NCBI RefSeq assembly: GCF_000021745.1
Contig: NC_011666.1
Span: 124,001 to 188,000 of the forward strand
DNA length: 64,000 nucleotides
Source: Methylocella silvestris BL2
Lineage (GTDB): Bacteria; Pseudomonadota; Alphaproteobacteria; Rhizobiales; Beijerinckiaceae
Reading direction: 5' to 3'
Part shown: piece after piece, positions 1 to 9,941 of the stretch
Position numbering within the stretch: the first letter of the stretch is position 1
How the letters are laid out: the number at the start of each line of letters is the position of its first letter
The notes under the pieces: generated by a model
Databases searched by the model: none
Told to the model about the DNA's origin: nothing
What the model saw: the letters and a program-made list of their open reading frames with translations, nothing else
Position numbers and translations under genes: made by a program

Positions 1-81
1 ATTCGCAAGCTCGAATACCGAGACCACCGCAAGGCCCATCATCGAATAGCCGGGAAAGATGGTGAAACCGACGCGCTGCAT
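1..81 (-). CDS. GlxA-type transcriptional regulator, N-terminal fragment (runs off the window)
   Basis: Only the first 27 codons are in the window. The start is the ATG whose complement lies at 79-81. The peptide opens MQRVGFTIFPGYSMMGLAVV, which matches the first strand and helix of the DJ-1/PfpI-like domain of GlxA-family regulators (usual pattern: a short start, then VGF-L-FPGFSMM-L). That family joins this amidase-like sensor domain to a C-terminal AraC-type helix-turn-helix; neither the rest of the sensor nor the HTH can be seen here. The gene is divergent from the SDR gene at 189, with about 107 bases between the two starts, so it may regulate it, but that is only inference. Confidence 0.6.
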   Translation of the reverse strand, partial: MQRVGFTIFPGYSMMGLAVVSVFELAN

Positions 82-188
82 GGATGGCTCGTTATGTCCT
101 AAAAGAACGTTTATATGACATTTGAGACGCAGAGCGGCAAGCGTAAACCTCATGCGAGGCCGGCTATCGGCGGACAGAGGGAACGAAC

Positions 189-1004
189 ATGACGAATAAC
201 GGACAAAAGGGCGTCGCGCTGATCACCGGCGGCTCCGCGGGCATCGGCGCCGTCTATGCGGATCGACTGGCCAAGCGCGGCTATGATCTCATTCTGGTCG
301 CGCGCAATCAGGCGCGGCTCGACGCGCTGGCCGAGCGGTTGCGGGGCGAAACCGGTCGCTCTGTCGAAACGATCGCGGCGAGCCTTGGCGATCGGAACGA
401 TCTCGCCCGTGTCGAAGCCAGACTCTGCGAGGAGACTCGCCTGACGCTGCTCGTCAACAATGCCGGGGTGGGCGCTGTGACGCCCCTGCTGCAATCCGAT
501 GTCGACAAGATGGAGCAGATGATCACCTTGAACGTCACCGCGCTGACCCGGCTGACCTATGCCGCAGCGCCCGGTTTCGTCGCGCGGGGCTCGGGCGCCA
601 TCATCAATATCGCCTCGGTCGTCGCCATTGCGCCGGAATCCCTGAACGGCGTCTACGGCGCGACCAAAGCCTTTGTCCTGGCGCTTAGTCTTTCGCTTCA
701 GCATGAACTGGCCGCGAAAGGGCTCCGCGTTCAGGCGGTGCTGCCGGGGGCGACGGCCACGGAGTTTTGGGAGATCGCGGGTCTCCCGCACCAGAATCTG
801 CCGGAGGGGATGGTGATGACGGCGGAAGATATGGTCGACGCCGCGCTGGCGGGCTTTGACCAGGGCGAACTGGTCACCATCCCGGCGCTGCTGGACATAG
901 CGGAATGGGATGCGTTCGAGGCGGCGCGCCGGGCGATGTCGCCCAAGCTGTCGCGCACGACGCCGGCCGATCGGTACCGGTTAGCGGAAGCTCACGCCGG
1001 CTGA
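189..1004 (+). CDS. SDR family NAD(P)-dependent oxidoreductase
   Basis: A 271-residue classical short-chain dehydrogenase/reductase. The cofactor motif TGGSAGIG is at residues 13-20, NNAG at 90-93, and the catalytic Ser143, Tyr156 and Lys160 are in the expected spacing (YGATK). ARN at 38-40 after the second strand places a basic residue where NADP-preferring members have one, so NADPH use is likely. The substrate cannot be told from sequence. The gene starts at an ATG preceded by GAGGGAACGAAC. It is divergent from the GlxA-type regulator and convergent with the glycosyltransferase that ends at 1018. Confidence 0.9.
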   Translation: MTNNGQKGVALITGGSAGIGAVYADRLAKRGYDLILVARNQARLDALAERLRGETGRSVETIAASLGDRNDLARVEARLCEETRLTLLVNNAGVGAVTPLLQSDVDKMEQMITLNVTALTRLTYAAAPGFVARGSGAIINIASVVAIAPESLNGVYGATKAFVLALSLSLQHELAAKGLRVQAVLPGATATEFWEIAGLPHQNLPEGMVMTAEDMVDAALAGFDQGELVTIPALLDIAEWDAFEAARRAMSPKLSRTTPADRYRLAEAHAG

Positions 1005-1017
1005 GGCGCGCGTTGCT

Positions 1018-2163
1018 TCACCCACCGTGCGCGCTCGGCTCCTCGCGGACGCTCATCTCATTGCCGCGCCAGGTAAAATTATCGACGAACCAGGCGTCGA
1101 CATACATGATTGGCAACATCAGGTCGCGCAGCACGAACATCAGCGGCATGCGCCAGGAGAAATGCCACCCTGCCGTGCGCGCCAAAATCATTTCCGGGAT
1201 GTGCCAGACCAGCGCCGTCAGAACGGCCGCGCCCAAAACGCCGAACGCGCTGGCGTCGAGGGCGTGCGCGCCATAGGCGGCGACAAGACAGGGCAGAGCG
1301 GCCCCGGCGAAAATCTCCGGGGCATAATGCAGCGGAAAAGTCTTTCGCCGCATTCGGGCCCAGCGCAGCTGCCGCATCCAGACGTCGCGCAGGCTGCGTC
1401 GGCCAAGCGGCTGCTCGAACGGCCTGTCGACGAGATCGACGGTCAAGCCCTGCGCCCGAACCAGCTTGGTCGAGGCGGCGTCCTCGGCGATCTCGGCGGC
1501 GAGCGCGCGGATGCCGCCGCCCGCCTCGAGCACCTGCCGCCGCCACATCATGTTCTTGCCCTGTGCGAAGCCTCCGGCGACGCCCGCCGCCGCATATTGC
1601 CAGCGCGCCTCAAAAGTGTTCAGAAACGCGCATTCGAGCTCGGCCCAGAGATTTTGCGGGCGCGAGCCGAGCGGCATTGAGCAGACCAGGCCGGTCGTCG
1701 GGCCAAAGCCCGCCAGCAGCCGCTGGATGTAATCTTTCGGCATCATCACATTCGCATCGGCCAGCACAATATAGTCATGCTGCGCGGCGTCCCACCCGCG
1801 CACGCAATTGTTCAGCTTGGGGTTGGCGCTGACTTTTTCGTCGCCGACGATGAGGCGGGCTGGAATTTTCGGATGAGCTGCGATCAGCCGCCGCACCAGC
1901 GGCGCGACGGGGTCGGACCCCCGCGCGACGCAGAAAATGATCTCATAGAGCGGATAATCGAGCGAGAAGCTCGACCCCAACGTCTCCTCGCAAAAATTGT
2001 CGAGCCCGCAGACCGGCCGCACGATGCTGACGCCGGGCGCTGGCGCGGGCGTCGGCGCGGCACGCATTTTCGGCCTTGTCCGGACCATCGCAATGCCGAC
2101 GCTGACGAGATTCAGCAGAATCAGAGTCGAGCAGAAAAAAGCGGCCGCATAAATCGACGTCAT
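1018..2163 (-). CDS. Ceramide glucosyltransferase-like glycosyltransferase (GT21/GT2)
   Basis: A 381-residue membrane glycosyltransferase. An N-terminal membrane helix lies at about residues 3-25. The catalytic domain follows with the GT21-type D1 and D2 region (VSANPKLNNCVRGWD, then VLADAN), an acidic EIAEDAAS segment (D3) and the (Q/R)xxRW-type motif RQLRW. The C-terminal third is hydrophobic with several probable membrane segments. The family transfers a sugar from a nucleotide sugar to ceramide or a related lipid on the cytoplasmic face. HpnI-type hopanoid glycosyltransferases are related, but this sequence resembles rhizobial proteins annotated as ceramide glucosyltransferase more closely. 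The lipid acceptor is inferred, not shown. Confidence 0.8.
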   Translation of the reverse strand: MTSIYAAAFFCSTLILLNLVSVGIAMVRTRPKMRAAPTPAPAPGVSIVRPVCGLDNFCEETLGSSFSLDYPLYEIIFCVARGSDPVAPLVRRLIAAHPKIPARLIVGDEKVSANPKLNNCVRGWDAAQHDYIVLADANVMMPKDYIQRLLAGFGPTTGLVCSMPLGSRPQNLWAELECAFLNTFEARWQYAAAGVAGGFAQGKNMMWRRQVLEAGGGIRALAAEIAEDAASTKLVRAQGLTVDLVDRPFEQPLGRRSLRDVWMRQLRWARMRRKTFPLHYAPEIFAGAALPCLVAAYGAHALDASAFGVLGAAVLTALVWHIPEMILARTAGWHFSWRMPLMFVLRDLMLPIMYVDAWFVDNFTWRGNEMSVREEPSAHGG

Positions 2164-2282
2164 GAGCGCGCTCCGGGGCTAGCCTTTCTTGAGGGGCGTT
2201 GGATAAGAGTCCTAAAATCGTCGGGGACGCGCCGGGGCGCCTTCCCGCATGATACAGCTTCCGGAACAGTTGCAGGACCTAG

Positions 2283-3644
2283 ATGCCGCATCCCATCGTC
2301 CGTTTTGCGCCTTCGCCGACCGGCGCCATCCATATTGGCAACGCGCGAACGGCTTTGTTGAACTTTCTTCATTCGAAAAAACATCATGGCGAATTCATTC
2401 TTCGCTTCGATGACACTGACGCCGAAAGATCGAAAGAAGAGTACGCGCAGGCGATCGAGGTCGATCTCGCCTGGCTCGGAATCGTCCCGGATCGCGTGCT
2501 GCGGCAGTCGCAGCGGATCGCGCTTTACGAGTCCGCCGCCAAAAAATTGCGCGCCGCCGGGCGGCTTTACCCCTGCTATGAGACCGCCGAGGAGCTCGAG
2601 CGCAAGCGCCGTCGCCAGCAGGCGCGCGGCCAGCCTCCGGTCTATGATCGCGCGGCGCTGGCTCTGAGCGCGGAAGACAAGGCGCGGCTCGAGGCCGAGG
2701 GCCGCCGCCCGCATTGGCGCTTCCTGCTTGAGCGCAGGATCGTGCGTTGGGACGATCTGATTCGCGGCGAGAGCCACATTGATTCGGCCTCGCTGTCGGA
2801 TCCGGTGCTGATTCGCGAGGACGGCACGTTTCTTTATACGCTGCCGTCGGTGGTCGACGATCTCGACTGCAAGGTGACGGCGATCATCCGCGGCGAGGAT
2901 CACGTCACCAATACGGCCGTGCAGATCGAACTGTTCGAGGCGCTGGCCGGCGCGGGCGCGGCGCCCGGCTTCGGGCATCACAATCTGCTGTCGTCGGTCA
3001 GCGGGGAGGGACTTTCGAAGCGGACCGGCGCGCTGTCGATCGGCGGCTTGCGCGACGCGGGCCTTGAATCGCTTGCGGTCGCAGCCGCCGCCGTGCTGAT
3101 CGGCTCGTCTCTCCCGCTGCATCCGGTCGTCTCCCTCGCCGAACTTGCCTCTATCCTCGATTTCAAGCAGCTCTCGCGCACGCAGACGCGCTTCGATCCG
3201 GCGGAACTTGCCGCTCTGTCCGCCCGCACGCTGCATGGGCTTGGCTTCGAGGCGGTGCGCGACCGTCTCGGAGCGCATGAGATCGTCGGCTACAAAGCCG
3301 AGCCGTTCTGGCTGGCCGTCCGCGGCAATCTGTCGGTTTTTTTGGACGTCGTCGACTGGTGGCGCGTCGTCGAGGGCGAGATCGCGCCGTCCGCCCCGGA
3401 GCCGGGGGACCAAGCCTTTCTAAAAGACGCCGCCGCGGCCCTGCCGCAGGAGCCTTTCGACGAGGCGACTTGGAGCGTGTGGATCAATGTTCTGAAAGAG
3501 CGCACGGGGCGAAAGGGCAGGGCGCTGTTCCACCCGCTGCGCCTCGCGCTGACGGGTCAGGAAAACGGGCCGGAGCTCGCGGCGCTGCTGCCGTTGATCG
3601 GCCGGTTCAGGGCGTCGGCCCGACTATGCGGACGCGTCGCTTGA
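2283..3644 (+). CDS. gltX: Glutamyl-tRNA synthetase (divergent GltX paralogue type)
   Basis: A 453-residue class I aminoacyl-tRNA synthetase. The HIGH-type signature is HIGN at residues 17-20 after RFAPSPTG, and the KMSKS-type loop is LSKR at 244-247. The [13 protein letters not shown] segment (FDDTDAERS) is typical of GluRS. The HIGN form and the short C-terminal anticodon-binding part fit the second GluRS class found in many alphaproteobacteria, which usually carry two gltX genes. It charges tRNA with glutamate in the cytoplasm; whether it prefers tRNA-Glu or tRNA-Gln (for later amidation by GatCAB) cannot be decided here. The 3' end overlaps the end of the opposing DUF2865 gene by 38 bases. 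Confidence 0.92.
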   Translation: MPHPIVRFAPSPTGAIHIGNARTALLNFLHSKKHHGEFILRFDDTDAERSKEEYAQAIEVDLAWLGIVPDRVLRQSQRIALYESAAKKLRAAGRLYPCYETAEELERKRRRQQARGQPPVYDRAALALSAEDKARLEAEGRRPHWRFLLERRIVRWDDLIRGESHIDSASLSDPVLIREDGTFLYTLPSVVDDLDCKVTAIIRGEDHVTNTAVQIELFEALAGAGAAPGFGHHNLLSSVSGEGLSKRTGALSIGGLRDAGLESLAVAAAAVLIGSSLPLHPVVSLAELASILDFKQLSRTQTRFDPAELAALSARTLHGLGFEAVRDRLGAHEIVGYKAEPFWLAVRGNLSVFLDVVDWWRVVEGEIAPSAPEPGDQAFLKDAAAALPQEPFDEATWSVWINVLKERTGRKGRALFHPLRLALTGQENGPELAALLPLIGRFRASARLCGRVA

Positions 3645-4719
3645 CGCCGTCCGGACCGACCACCTCGCGATAGGCCTCGGGGCCGCCGGCGCCGGCCGGG
3701 CCGGGGCTTTTTGCGGCCTGAGGAGAGCCCGCGTCTGGCGCGCCCGCGCGCGCGGGCGCCTTGGGAGCGGAAAGCTCGGCGGATTTTTCCGGCGTCACCA
3801 ATATATCGCCCTTGCGCTGTTGGTTCAGCACATTGTCTGCGCCGGCGAGCGCGTCGACCCAGCTCTGCCCCGGCGGCTTGCAGGTGCAGGCCGGATCGAA
3901 GGATTTCTCGAATTTGCCGGCGTTGGGCATTTCCGAATAGAGGCCGCCTTCGAGCGAGACTGAGCTTTCGACCTCACGGTTCGGCGCGCGCGTATAGACC
4001 GCGACGGTCGTATTCGGACAAAGCGCCTGACAGAGGCTCGTCAATTGTCCCGAATCGGCGCCTCGCGCCGATACATTCAAGGGGAAGAAGCCGCCATCGC
4101 AGGTGCGCACGCAAAGCGCCTGCGAGCCGCCGTGCGGCCGCGACTCCTCCTCATGCGCCTCCTCGGGGACGCCCGGCATTTCCGGTTGCGGCTGAGTCTC
4201 CGGGGCGCTCGGGATGCCGAACAGCTGCTCGAAGAAGCCGCGCTGGCGCGGCGGCTGATTGCGGCAATAGGTGTTGAACCGCGCGACCAGTTCGACCCTT
4301 GCCGCCGCCCGGTCTGCTGGTCCGCCCTGGGATTGCGCCTGACCGACCGCAGCCTGCAAGTCGCGGATCTGCGCATTGAGGCCGGGGCAGCGGTTGCCCG
4401 CGGCGCCGGAAAAGGCGACCTCGGGCCGGTCGCAGCCGAGCGAGCGCGCGACGCCGATGATCCGATTCAAATTGGCGACCTGCTCGCGCGAGGGGCCGGC
4501 GCCCCGCGCCGGGCGCCCGCCGCCGCGGTCGATTTCAGCGATCTTGGCCTGCAGCCCGGCGCAATCATACGTCTGCGTCAGCGCGTCGGTTGAGCCGAGA
4601 GTCAGCGCAAACAGGGCCACCGCGAAAGTCGCCTTGGCCAAGCTGAGACGACGCGCGGGCAGCCAGAAGTCCTTGAAGCATCGCAAGAAGAAGCCGCGAA
4701 ACGGAAACCGGTCGGTCAT
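3607..4719 (-). CDS. DUF2865 domain-containing secreted protein
   Basis: A 370-residue protein from the ATG at 4719; the open frame also has a TTG one codon earlier. A long basic leader with a hydrophobic stretch ([20 protein letters not shown]) ends near residue 48 and looks like a signal peptide or signal anchor. A Cys-containing N-terminal region follows. The central DUF2865 core contains [13 protein letters not shown], a CQALCPN pair and a [14 protein letters not shown] segment. The C-terminal tail is Pro/Ala-rich and probably disordered. DUF2865 proteins are common in Rhizobiales, and I know of no established function. The conserved cysteines suggest disulfides in the periplasm or on the surface. 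Confidence 0.8.
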   Translation of the reverse strand: MTDRFPFRGFFLRCFKDFWLPARRLSLAKATFAVALFALTLGSTDALTQTYDCAGLQAKIAEIDRGGGRPARGAGPSREQVANLNRIIGVARSLGCDRPEVAFSGAAGNRCPGLNAQIRDLQAAVGQAQSQGGPADRAAARVELVARFNTYCRNQPPRQRGFFEQLFGIPSAPETQPQPEMPGVPEEAHEEESRPHGGSQALCVRTCDGGFFPLNVSARGADSGQLTSLCQALCPNTTVAVYTRAPNREVESSVSLEGGLYSEMPNAGKFEKSFDPACTCKPPGQSWVDALAGADNVLNQQRKGDILVTPEKSAELSAPKAPARAGAPDAGSPQAAKSPGPAGAGGPEAYREVVGPDGVKRRVRIVGPTP

Positions 4720-4985
4720 CAAGGGCCTTCAGCCTGTCCTCGGCGGGCGCTGCAAAGGAAGTCCTGCCGATAAAAGCAGAGCCTCGATTGAGCGTTGTCC
4801 TGTCACGGCTTCATGGTGGAAGCGTGGCTTCGGCGCAAGCGCGCCGGGCGCTTGTTTATAGGCTTTGAACCGCTTTGGCGATCAAGCGATTGTTCGGGCG
4901 CGCCCGATTGTCCAATGCGGCTCTATTGCGGGCGCACAGGCGAGCCCGCATATGTGAGCCTTCATCCTGCGGAGACGCCACGTTC

Positions 4986-5516
4986 ATGCTTTCGATCCGT
5001 TCCCGGTCTTTTGTCCTTGGCGCCCTTGCCGCTTTCGCGCTCGTCGCAGGGAGCGCGCGCGCGGACTCCGGCGATCCGGACCTCATTTTCCGAAAATCCA
5101 CCGTATTCAAGCTTTTGACCCCGAACGACAAGCTGGCGACCTATGCGATCGACGATCCGAGCGTCGAGGGCGTCGCCTGCTATTATACAATTCCGGAAAA
5201 AGGCGGCGTCGCCGGCATGTTCGGGGTCGCCGAGGAGGCGTCCGACGTTTCGCTCGCCTGTCGGCAATATGCCCCGATCAAATTCAAGGACAAGTTCGAA
5301 CAGGGCGACGTTGTGTTCCGTGAGCGCCGGTCGCTGATTTTCAAGCGCATGCAGATCGTGCGCGGCTGCGACGCCAAGCGCAACGTGCTGGTTTATATGG
5401 TCTATAGCGACAAGCTCATCGAAGGCTCGCCGAAGAACTCGACCTCGACGGTGCCGATCCAGCCGTGGGGCGCTTCGGGCGAAGCGCTGAAATGCGCGGA
5501 TTTCGTCAAGGGATAG
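4986..5516 (+). CDS. creA: CreA family periplasmic protein
   Basis: The ATG at 4986 gives 176 residues; a longer frame open to 4875 is unlikely because a clean signal peptide starts at 4986 (hydrophobic core FVLGALAAFALVAGSARA, cut before DSGDP). The mature part has the CreA core: a start like GDPDLIFRKSTVFKLL, then a GVACYYT segment, a GGV-G-FG-AEE-SD-SLACRQ block and a C-terminal block with S-STVPIQPW. Length agrees with E. coli CreA (about 157 residues). The molecular function of CreA is not established. A GGAG lies about 10 bases before the start. Confidence 0.88.
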   Translation: MLSIRSRSFVLGALAAFALVAGSARADSGDPDLIFRKSTVFKLLTPNDKLATYAIDDPSVEGVACYYTIPEKGGVAGMFGVAEEASDVSLACRQYAPIKFKDKFEQGDVVFRERRSLIFKRMQIVRGCDAKRNVLVYMVYSDKLIEGSPKNSTSTVPIQPWGASGEALKCADFVKG

Positions 5517-5669
5517 AGGTTTGGCGCGGGTTCGCTTCTCTCGAGCGCCCTCATGTTCCAAGAGCCCGCGAGGAGGACCGAAGGGCCGTCTTGAGCCGCG
5601 AGGGCGCCATGACGCATTCGTCGAGACGCCTTTTCGGCGCGCGTCAGGGCCGGGCGCGGCGCCTTTGAG

Positions 5670-6095
5670 CTAGATTTTCTCGCCGCAGGCGACGAAAAAC
5701 GAGCCCGGCCGGATATCGGCCGGCCGCTCCTCGCCGGGCGGCGCAGAAAAATCTTCCGCTCGGCCGAAAGCCTTGGACGCCTTGAGGCCGTTCGCTTCAC
5801 ACCAGGCGTCGGCGACGACCGCGCCGCAGGCCGACTTCGTCGTCAGGCATTCATCGAAGCCATAGCCGTCATTTTCGGGGATGATCAGCACCTGCGCGCT
5901 CGCCGATTGCGCAAGCGCAAACAGCGCCAGCAGGCCGCCCATCGCAAACAGCACCGCGCGAAACAATCTTTGGCGCTGGCGTCGCGTGAGCCCGGTGGCA
6001 GGCGCCCTGTGCGGAAAAGCCCTGCTGGGGACGGGTCCGAGCGAAGACGACCTCGGCGGGAGGCGCCGGACCGCGGACAGGGTGACTGGGGACAT
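5670..6095 (-). CDS. Small secreted hypothetical protein
   Basis: A 141-residue protein of unknown function. An unusually long, Arg-rich leader (about 45 residues) precedes a hydrophobic stretch AVLFAMGGLLALFALAQSAS and a likely cleavage after ASA. The mature part is about 75 residues with five cysteines (DECLTT, ACGAVV, DAWCEANGLK, VACGEK). An internal ATG complement at 5941-5943 would shorten the leader but would also lose part of the hydrophobic core, so 6095 is kept. I recognise the pattern as a conserved small secreted protein of Rhizobiales but know no function. Confidence 0.6.
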   Translation of the reverse strand: MSPVTLSAVRRLPPRSSSLGPVPSRAFPHRAPATGLTRRQRQRLFRAVLFAMGGLLALFALAQSASAQVLIIPENDGYGFDECLTTKSACGAVVADAWCEANGLKASKAFGRAEDFSAPPGEERPADIRPGSFFVACGEKI

Positions 6096-6436
6096 GAGGC
6101 TCTCGCGCGATCTGGTGAAGTTCTGCAGGAATTGTGTCGAATTCGTTTGAAAATTCCGTTAATCGCCCTTGAGCGTCGGCGCTCGCGGAAAAACTTGACG
6201 CGGCGGCGCCCTCTCGCGCATAAAACTCGTCCATGACGCAGGCTGCCCGCCTTGAACGGACGTTGATCGCGTCCATTTGTATCCGCTAGCCTTGCCGCTG
6301 GCTGGAGCCGTCTTGTCCTCATAAAGAGTTCAACAGCGACGCCTTAGCCGGCCAGCGCTTTCCTGCCCCCGATCGGTTCGTTCGGGGTCGGAACAGGCTC
6401 CGAGGCCCTGACGTCGGGCCGGCTCGAGGGAATTTT
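6096..6436. other. Intergenic region upstream of cysS
   Basis: About 340 bases between the divergent small secreted protein gene and cysS. It must hold the promoters for both genes. The part near 6150-6200 is richer in A and T. I see no gene, leader peptide or riboswitch that I can support. Confidence 0.4.
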
Positions 6437-7786
6437 ATGTCGCTGCGGTTTTATAACACGCTGACCCGCCAGAAAGAGGCTTTTACGCCGATCGATCCGG
6501 CCGATGTGCGCGTCTACGCCTGCGGCCCGACGGTCTATGATCATCTGCATATCGGCAACGGGCGGATGCTGATCGTATTCGATCTCCTGTTCCGGCTGCT
6601 GCGGCATGTCTATGGGAAAGATCATGTCCGCTACGTCCGCAACATCACCGACGTCGACGACAAGATCAACGCCCGCGCGGCGGAGCGCGGCGTCGATATC
6701 CGCGTCCTGACCGACGAGATGACGGCGATCTTCCATGAGGACGCCGCCGGCCTCGGCTGCCTGCCGCCGACCGTGGAGCCGCGCGCGACCGAACATATGG
6801 CGGAAATGATCGCCATCATCCAGAAACTCATCGACAAGGGCGCGGCCTATATCGCCGAGGGCCACGTGTTGTTCGACGTGCCGGCGATGCCGGACTATGG
6901 CGCGCTGTCGAAACGGCCGCTCGACGATATGATCGCCGGCGCGCGGGTCGAGGTCGCGCCCTACAAGCGCGGGCCGATGGATTTCGTATTGTGGAAGCCG
7001 GCCGCGCCGTCGGAACCCGGCTGGGAGAGTCCGTGGGGACGCGGAAGGCCAGGCTGGCATATCGAATGCTCGGCGATGAGCTGGCGCCATCTCGGCGAGG
7101 TTTTTGACATTCACGGCGGCGGCATCGATCTCGTCTTTCCGCATCACGAGAACGAAATCGCGCAGACGCGCTGCGCCTTTGGCCACAGCGTCATGGCCCA
7201 TGTCTGGATGCACAACGGCCATTTGCAGGTCGAAGGCGAGAAAATGTCGAAAAGCCTCGGCAATTTCGTGACGATCCATGAGTTGCTGAACAGCGACAGT
7301 TTTGGCGGCCGGAAGTGGCCCGGCGCCGTGCTGAGGCTCGCCATGTTGCGCACGCATTACCGCCAGCCGATCGACTTTACGGTGAAGGCGCTGGAAGAAG
7401 CCGAACGCACGCTGAGCGAATGGCGCCACGCCGCTGAAGGCGCGGAGCCCGAGGCGCCGGACGCGAATTTTATCGACGCGCTCTCGGACGATCTCAACAC
7501 GCCGCGCGCGATCTCCGAACTCCACGCATTGAAGGCGAAGCGTCCCGGCGCGCTGCTTGGCGGGCTCGCCCTGCTCGGCGTCGATCTAGCCGATCTTGGC
7601 GAGGAAGAACGCGCGCTTCCAAGAAGCGCGTTCGAACAGATCATGGCGCTGATCGCCGAGCGCGAGGCGGCGCGGCAACACAAGAATTGGGCGGAGTCAG
7701 ATCGCCTGCGCGATAAGCTCGCCGCGATGGGCGTGGTCCTGAAAGACAACAAGGGCGGCGCGACAAGCTGGGAGCTGAAACCATGA
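6437..7786 (+). CDS. cysS: Cysteinyl-tRNA synthetase
   Basis: A 449-residue class I synthetase that attaches cysteine to tRNA-Cys. The HIGH motif is HIGN at residues 38-41 and KMSKS is at 269-273. The zinc ligands are recognisable: Cys29 in [11 protein letters not shown], Cys211 in IECSAMS and the His pair in FPHHENE. Length is normal for the family (about 460). It is the first gene of a three-gene unit: its stop overlaps the next start in ATGA. The coupling of a Cys-tRNA synthetase to an acetyltransferase and citramalate synthase suggests a shared amino-acid supply operon, which is inference. Confidence 0.96.
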   Translation: MSLRFYNTLTRQKEAFTPIDPADVRVYACGPTVYDHLHIGNGRMLIVFDLLFRLLRHVYGKDHVRYVRNITDVDDKINARAAERGVDIRVLTDEMTAIFHEDAAGLGCLPPTVEPRATEHMAEMIAIIQKLIDKGAAYIAEGHVLFDVPAMPDYGALSKRPLDDMIAGARVEVAPYKRGPMDFVLWKPAAPSEPGWESPWGRGRPGWHIECSAMSWRHLGEVFDIHGGGIDLVFPHHENEIAQTRCAFGHSVMAHVWMHNGHLQVEGEKMSKSLGNFVTIHELLNSDSFGGRKWPGAVLRLAMLRTHYRQPIDFTVKALEEAERTLSEWRHAAEGAEPEAPDANFIDALSDDLNTPRAISELHALKAKRPGALLGGLALLGVDLADLGEEERALPRSAFEQIMALIAEREAARQHKNWAESDRLRDKLAAMGVVLKDNKGGATSWELKP

Positions 7787-8286
7787 GCGTAAGACCGACC
7801 GCGTCCGCGCCCTCGCTGCGGCCCTATCTCGCCGCCGACCTGCCGCTGCTCTACGAGATCAGGCTGTCGGCCATCGAGGAACTGACCGCCGACGATTACG
7901 ACGACTCGCAGCGCCGCGCCTGGGCCGAGGCGGCAAGCGACGAGGATGTGCTTGAGAAAATCTTGAAAGGCGGCCTCAGCATCGTCGCCTTGCGCGATGG
8001 CGCGGCGGTCGGCTTTGTGGTGCTCACGGGCAATCGGATCGACCAGCTCTATGTGCATCCCGCGGTTGCGCGCACCGGCGTCGCCGACGCGCTGCTCGAC
8101 GCCATCGAAAAGCTCGCCGCGGCGCGTAAACTGACGACGCTCGAGGTCGACGCCAGCGATACGGCAAAACCCCTGTTCGACAAGCGCGGCTATGTCGCGC
8201 AGCGGCGCAACACGGTCGCCTATGAGGACGCCTGGCTCGGCAACACCCGCATGAAGAAGGCGCTGCCGGCGGGACCGCCGCAATGA
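7783..8286 (+). CDS. GNAT family N-acetyltransferase
   Basis: A 167-residue protein with a compact GNAT fold: an N-terminal region [20 protein letters not shown], a central strand [27 protein letters not shown] (in order from about residue 66), then a degenerate acetyl-CoA loop in [13 protein letters not shown]. The usual R/QxxGxG/A is weakened to ARTGVADA. It ends with a strand containing [18 protein letters not shown], as in many GNATs. Acceptor unknown. Both ends overlap the neighbours by ATGA, so it is translated together with cysS and cimA. Confidence 0.85.
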   Translation: MSVRPTASAPSLRPYLAADLPLLYEIRLSAIEELTADDYDDSQRRAWAEAASDEDVLEKILKGGLSIVALRDGAAVGFVVLTGNRIDQLYVHPAVARTGVADALLDAIEKLAAARKLTTLEVDASDTAKPLFDKRGYVAQRRNTVAYEDAWLGNTRMKKALPAGPPQ

Positions 8287-9890
8287 CGAGAGACTTTTCG
8301 CCAAAAGAGCGACTGATCCTGTTCGACACCACTTTGCGCGATGGCGCGCAGACGGCCGGCGTCGATTTCTCGCTGGCCGACAAGCGCCATATCGCCGCGC
8401 TGCTCGACGGGCTTGGGGTGGATTATATCGAGGGCGGCTATCCAGGCGCCAATCCGGCCGATACGGCGTTTTTTCAGGATCCGCCGCGCTTCGGCCACGC
8501 GCGTTTTGCCGCCTTCGGCATGGTCAAACGCGCCGGCCGCTCGCTCGACAATGATCCCGGCCTTTCCATGCTGTTCGAAGCCAAGGCCGACGCCATCACT
8601 TTCGTCGCCAAGGCGTGGGACTATCATGTTCGCGTCGCGCTCGGCGTGACGCTTGAAGAAAACCTTGCTTCGATCGGGGAGTCGATCGAGGCGGCGAAAT
8701 CGCGCCAGCGCGAGGTCATTCTCGACTGCGAGCATTTCTTTGACGGCTACAAGGCCAACCCCTCTTATGCGCTGTCCGTCGTCCTGACCGCGCTTCAGGC
8801 AGGCGCGCGCTGGGTTGTTCTATGCGACACCAATGGCGGGACGCTGCCGCATGAAGTCGAGCGCATTGTTGCCGAGGTTTGCGCGAGGGCCCCCGGCGAC
8901 CGACTCGGCATTCACGCCCACAATGACACAGAGAACGCGGTGGCGAACTCGCTTGCGGCGGTGCGGGCGGGCGCAAGGCAGATCCAAGGGACGCTGAACG
9001 GGCTTGGCGAGCGCTGCGGCAACGCCAATCTGACGTCCATCATTCCAACCCTGTTGCTGAAGCCGGATTTCTCCGAAAAATTTGACATCGGCGTGCCGAT
9101 GGAGAGGCTTTCGAGCCTCGCCAAGATCAGCCACACGCTCGATGAGCTGTTAAATCGCGCGCCGAACCGCCAGGCGCCTTATGTCGGCGCCTCGGCTTTC
9201 GCGACAAAGGCGGGCATCCACGCCTCCGCCGTGATGAAGGAGCCGCGAACCTACGAGCATGTGGCGCCGGAATCCGTCGGCAACAAGCGCCGCCTGCTCG
9301 TGTCGGATCAGGCCGGCAAGTCGAACATTCTCGCCGAGCTCGAACGCATCGGCGTAAAACTCGACAAGGACGATCCGAGGCTTGGCCGGCTGCTCGACGA
9401 GGTCAAGCAGAAGGAGGCGCTCGGCTATGCCTATGAGGGGGCCGACGCCTCCTTCGAGCTGCTGGCGCGGCGCGTCCTCGGCGACATTCGCGATTTCTTC
9501 GAGGTCGAGCGTTTTCGCGTCGACGTCGAGCGCCGCCACAATGCGCAGGGCGATCTCGTCACGGTTTCGGAGGCGGTGGTCAAGGTGCGCATCGACGGCG
9601 AAACTTCGATCTCGGCCGCCGAGGGGGAGGGTCCGGTCAATGCGCTCGATCTCGCGCTACGCAAGGATCTTGGCCGCTATCAGCGCTTCATCGAGGATCT
9701 TGAGCTCGTTGACTATCGCGTGCGCGTGTTCCAGGGCGGCACGGATGCGGTGACGCGCGTGTTGGTGGAATTCCGCGACGCCTCCGGCGAGACCTGGTCG
9801 ACCGTCGGCGTCTCCGCCAACATCATCGACGCCTCGTTTCAGGCGCTGACCGACGCCATCACCTACAAGCTGCTGAAGGCGGGGGCGTAA
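8283..9890 (+). CDS. cimA: Citramalate synthase
   Basis: A 535-residue member of the alpha-isopropylmalate/homocitrate synthase superfamily in the CimA form (FDTTLRDGAQTAGVDFS near the start, then VDYIEGGYPGANP). CimA condenses pyruvate with acetyl-CoA to (R)-citramalate, giving a threonine-independent route to 2-oxobutyrate and isoleucine. The catalytic metal site (IHAHND) and GTLNGLGERCGNANL are present in the TIM barrel. The C-terminal part is the LeuA-type allosteric domain, so feedback control is expected. The start overlaps the GNAT stop by ATGA. The gene is followed by a perfect hairpin at 9895. Confidence 0.93.
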   Translation: MTRDFSPKERLILFDTTLRDGAQTAGVDFSLADKRHIAALLDGLGVDYIEGGYPGANPADTAFFQDPPRFGHARFAAFGMVKRAGRSLDNDPGLSMLFEAKADAITFVAKAWDYHVRVALGVTLEENLASIGESIEAAKSRQREVILDCEHFFDGYKANPSYALSVVLTALQAGARWVVLCDTNGGTLPHEVERIVAEVCARAPGDRLGIHAHNDTENAVANSLAAVRAGARQIQGTLNGLGERCGNANLTSIIPTLLLKPDFSEKFDIGVPMERLSSLAKISHTLDELLNRAPNRQAPYVGASAFATKAGIHASAVMKEPRTYEHVAPESVGNKRRLLVSDQAGKSNILAELERIGVKLDKDDPRLGRLLDEVKQKEALGYAYEGADASFELLARRVLGDIRDFFEVERFRVDVERRHNAQGDLVTVSEAVVKVRIDGETSISAAEGEGPVNALDLALRKDLGRYQRFIEDLELVDYRVRVFQGGTDAVTRVLVEFRDASGETWSTVGVSANIIDASFQALTDAITYKLLKAGA

Positions 9891-9894
9891 AGCC

Positions 9895-9925
9895 TAATGC
9901 CGAAAGTTGCAGACTTTCGGCATTA
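9895..9925. terminator. Perfect 13-bp hairpin between convergent cimA and tonB-type genes
   Basis: Arms 9895-9907 (TAATGCCGAAAGT) and 9913-9925 are perfectly complementary with a 5-base loop. The hairpin sits between two convergent genes only 51 bases apart, so it probably ends transcription from both sides or stabilises both 3' ends. There is no long T run, so intrinsic termination is not certain. Its inner part belongs to the repeat family also seen at 13979, 17397 and 53712. Confidence 0.6.
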
Positions 9926-9941
9926 TGCGCCAAATATAACG

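Noticed and set aside
2160..3413. 417-residue minus-strand frame opposite gltX
   Set aside because: Shadow frame; the plus strand encodes an intact synthetase with catalytic motifs.
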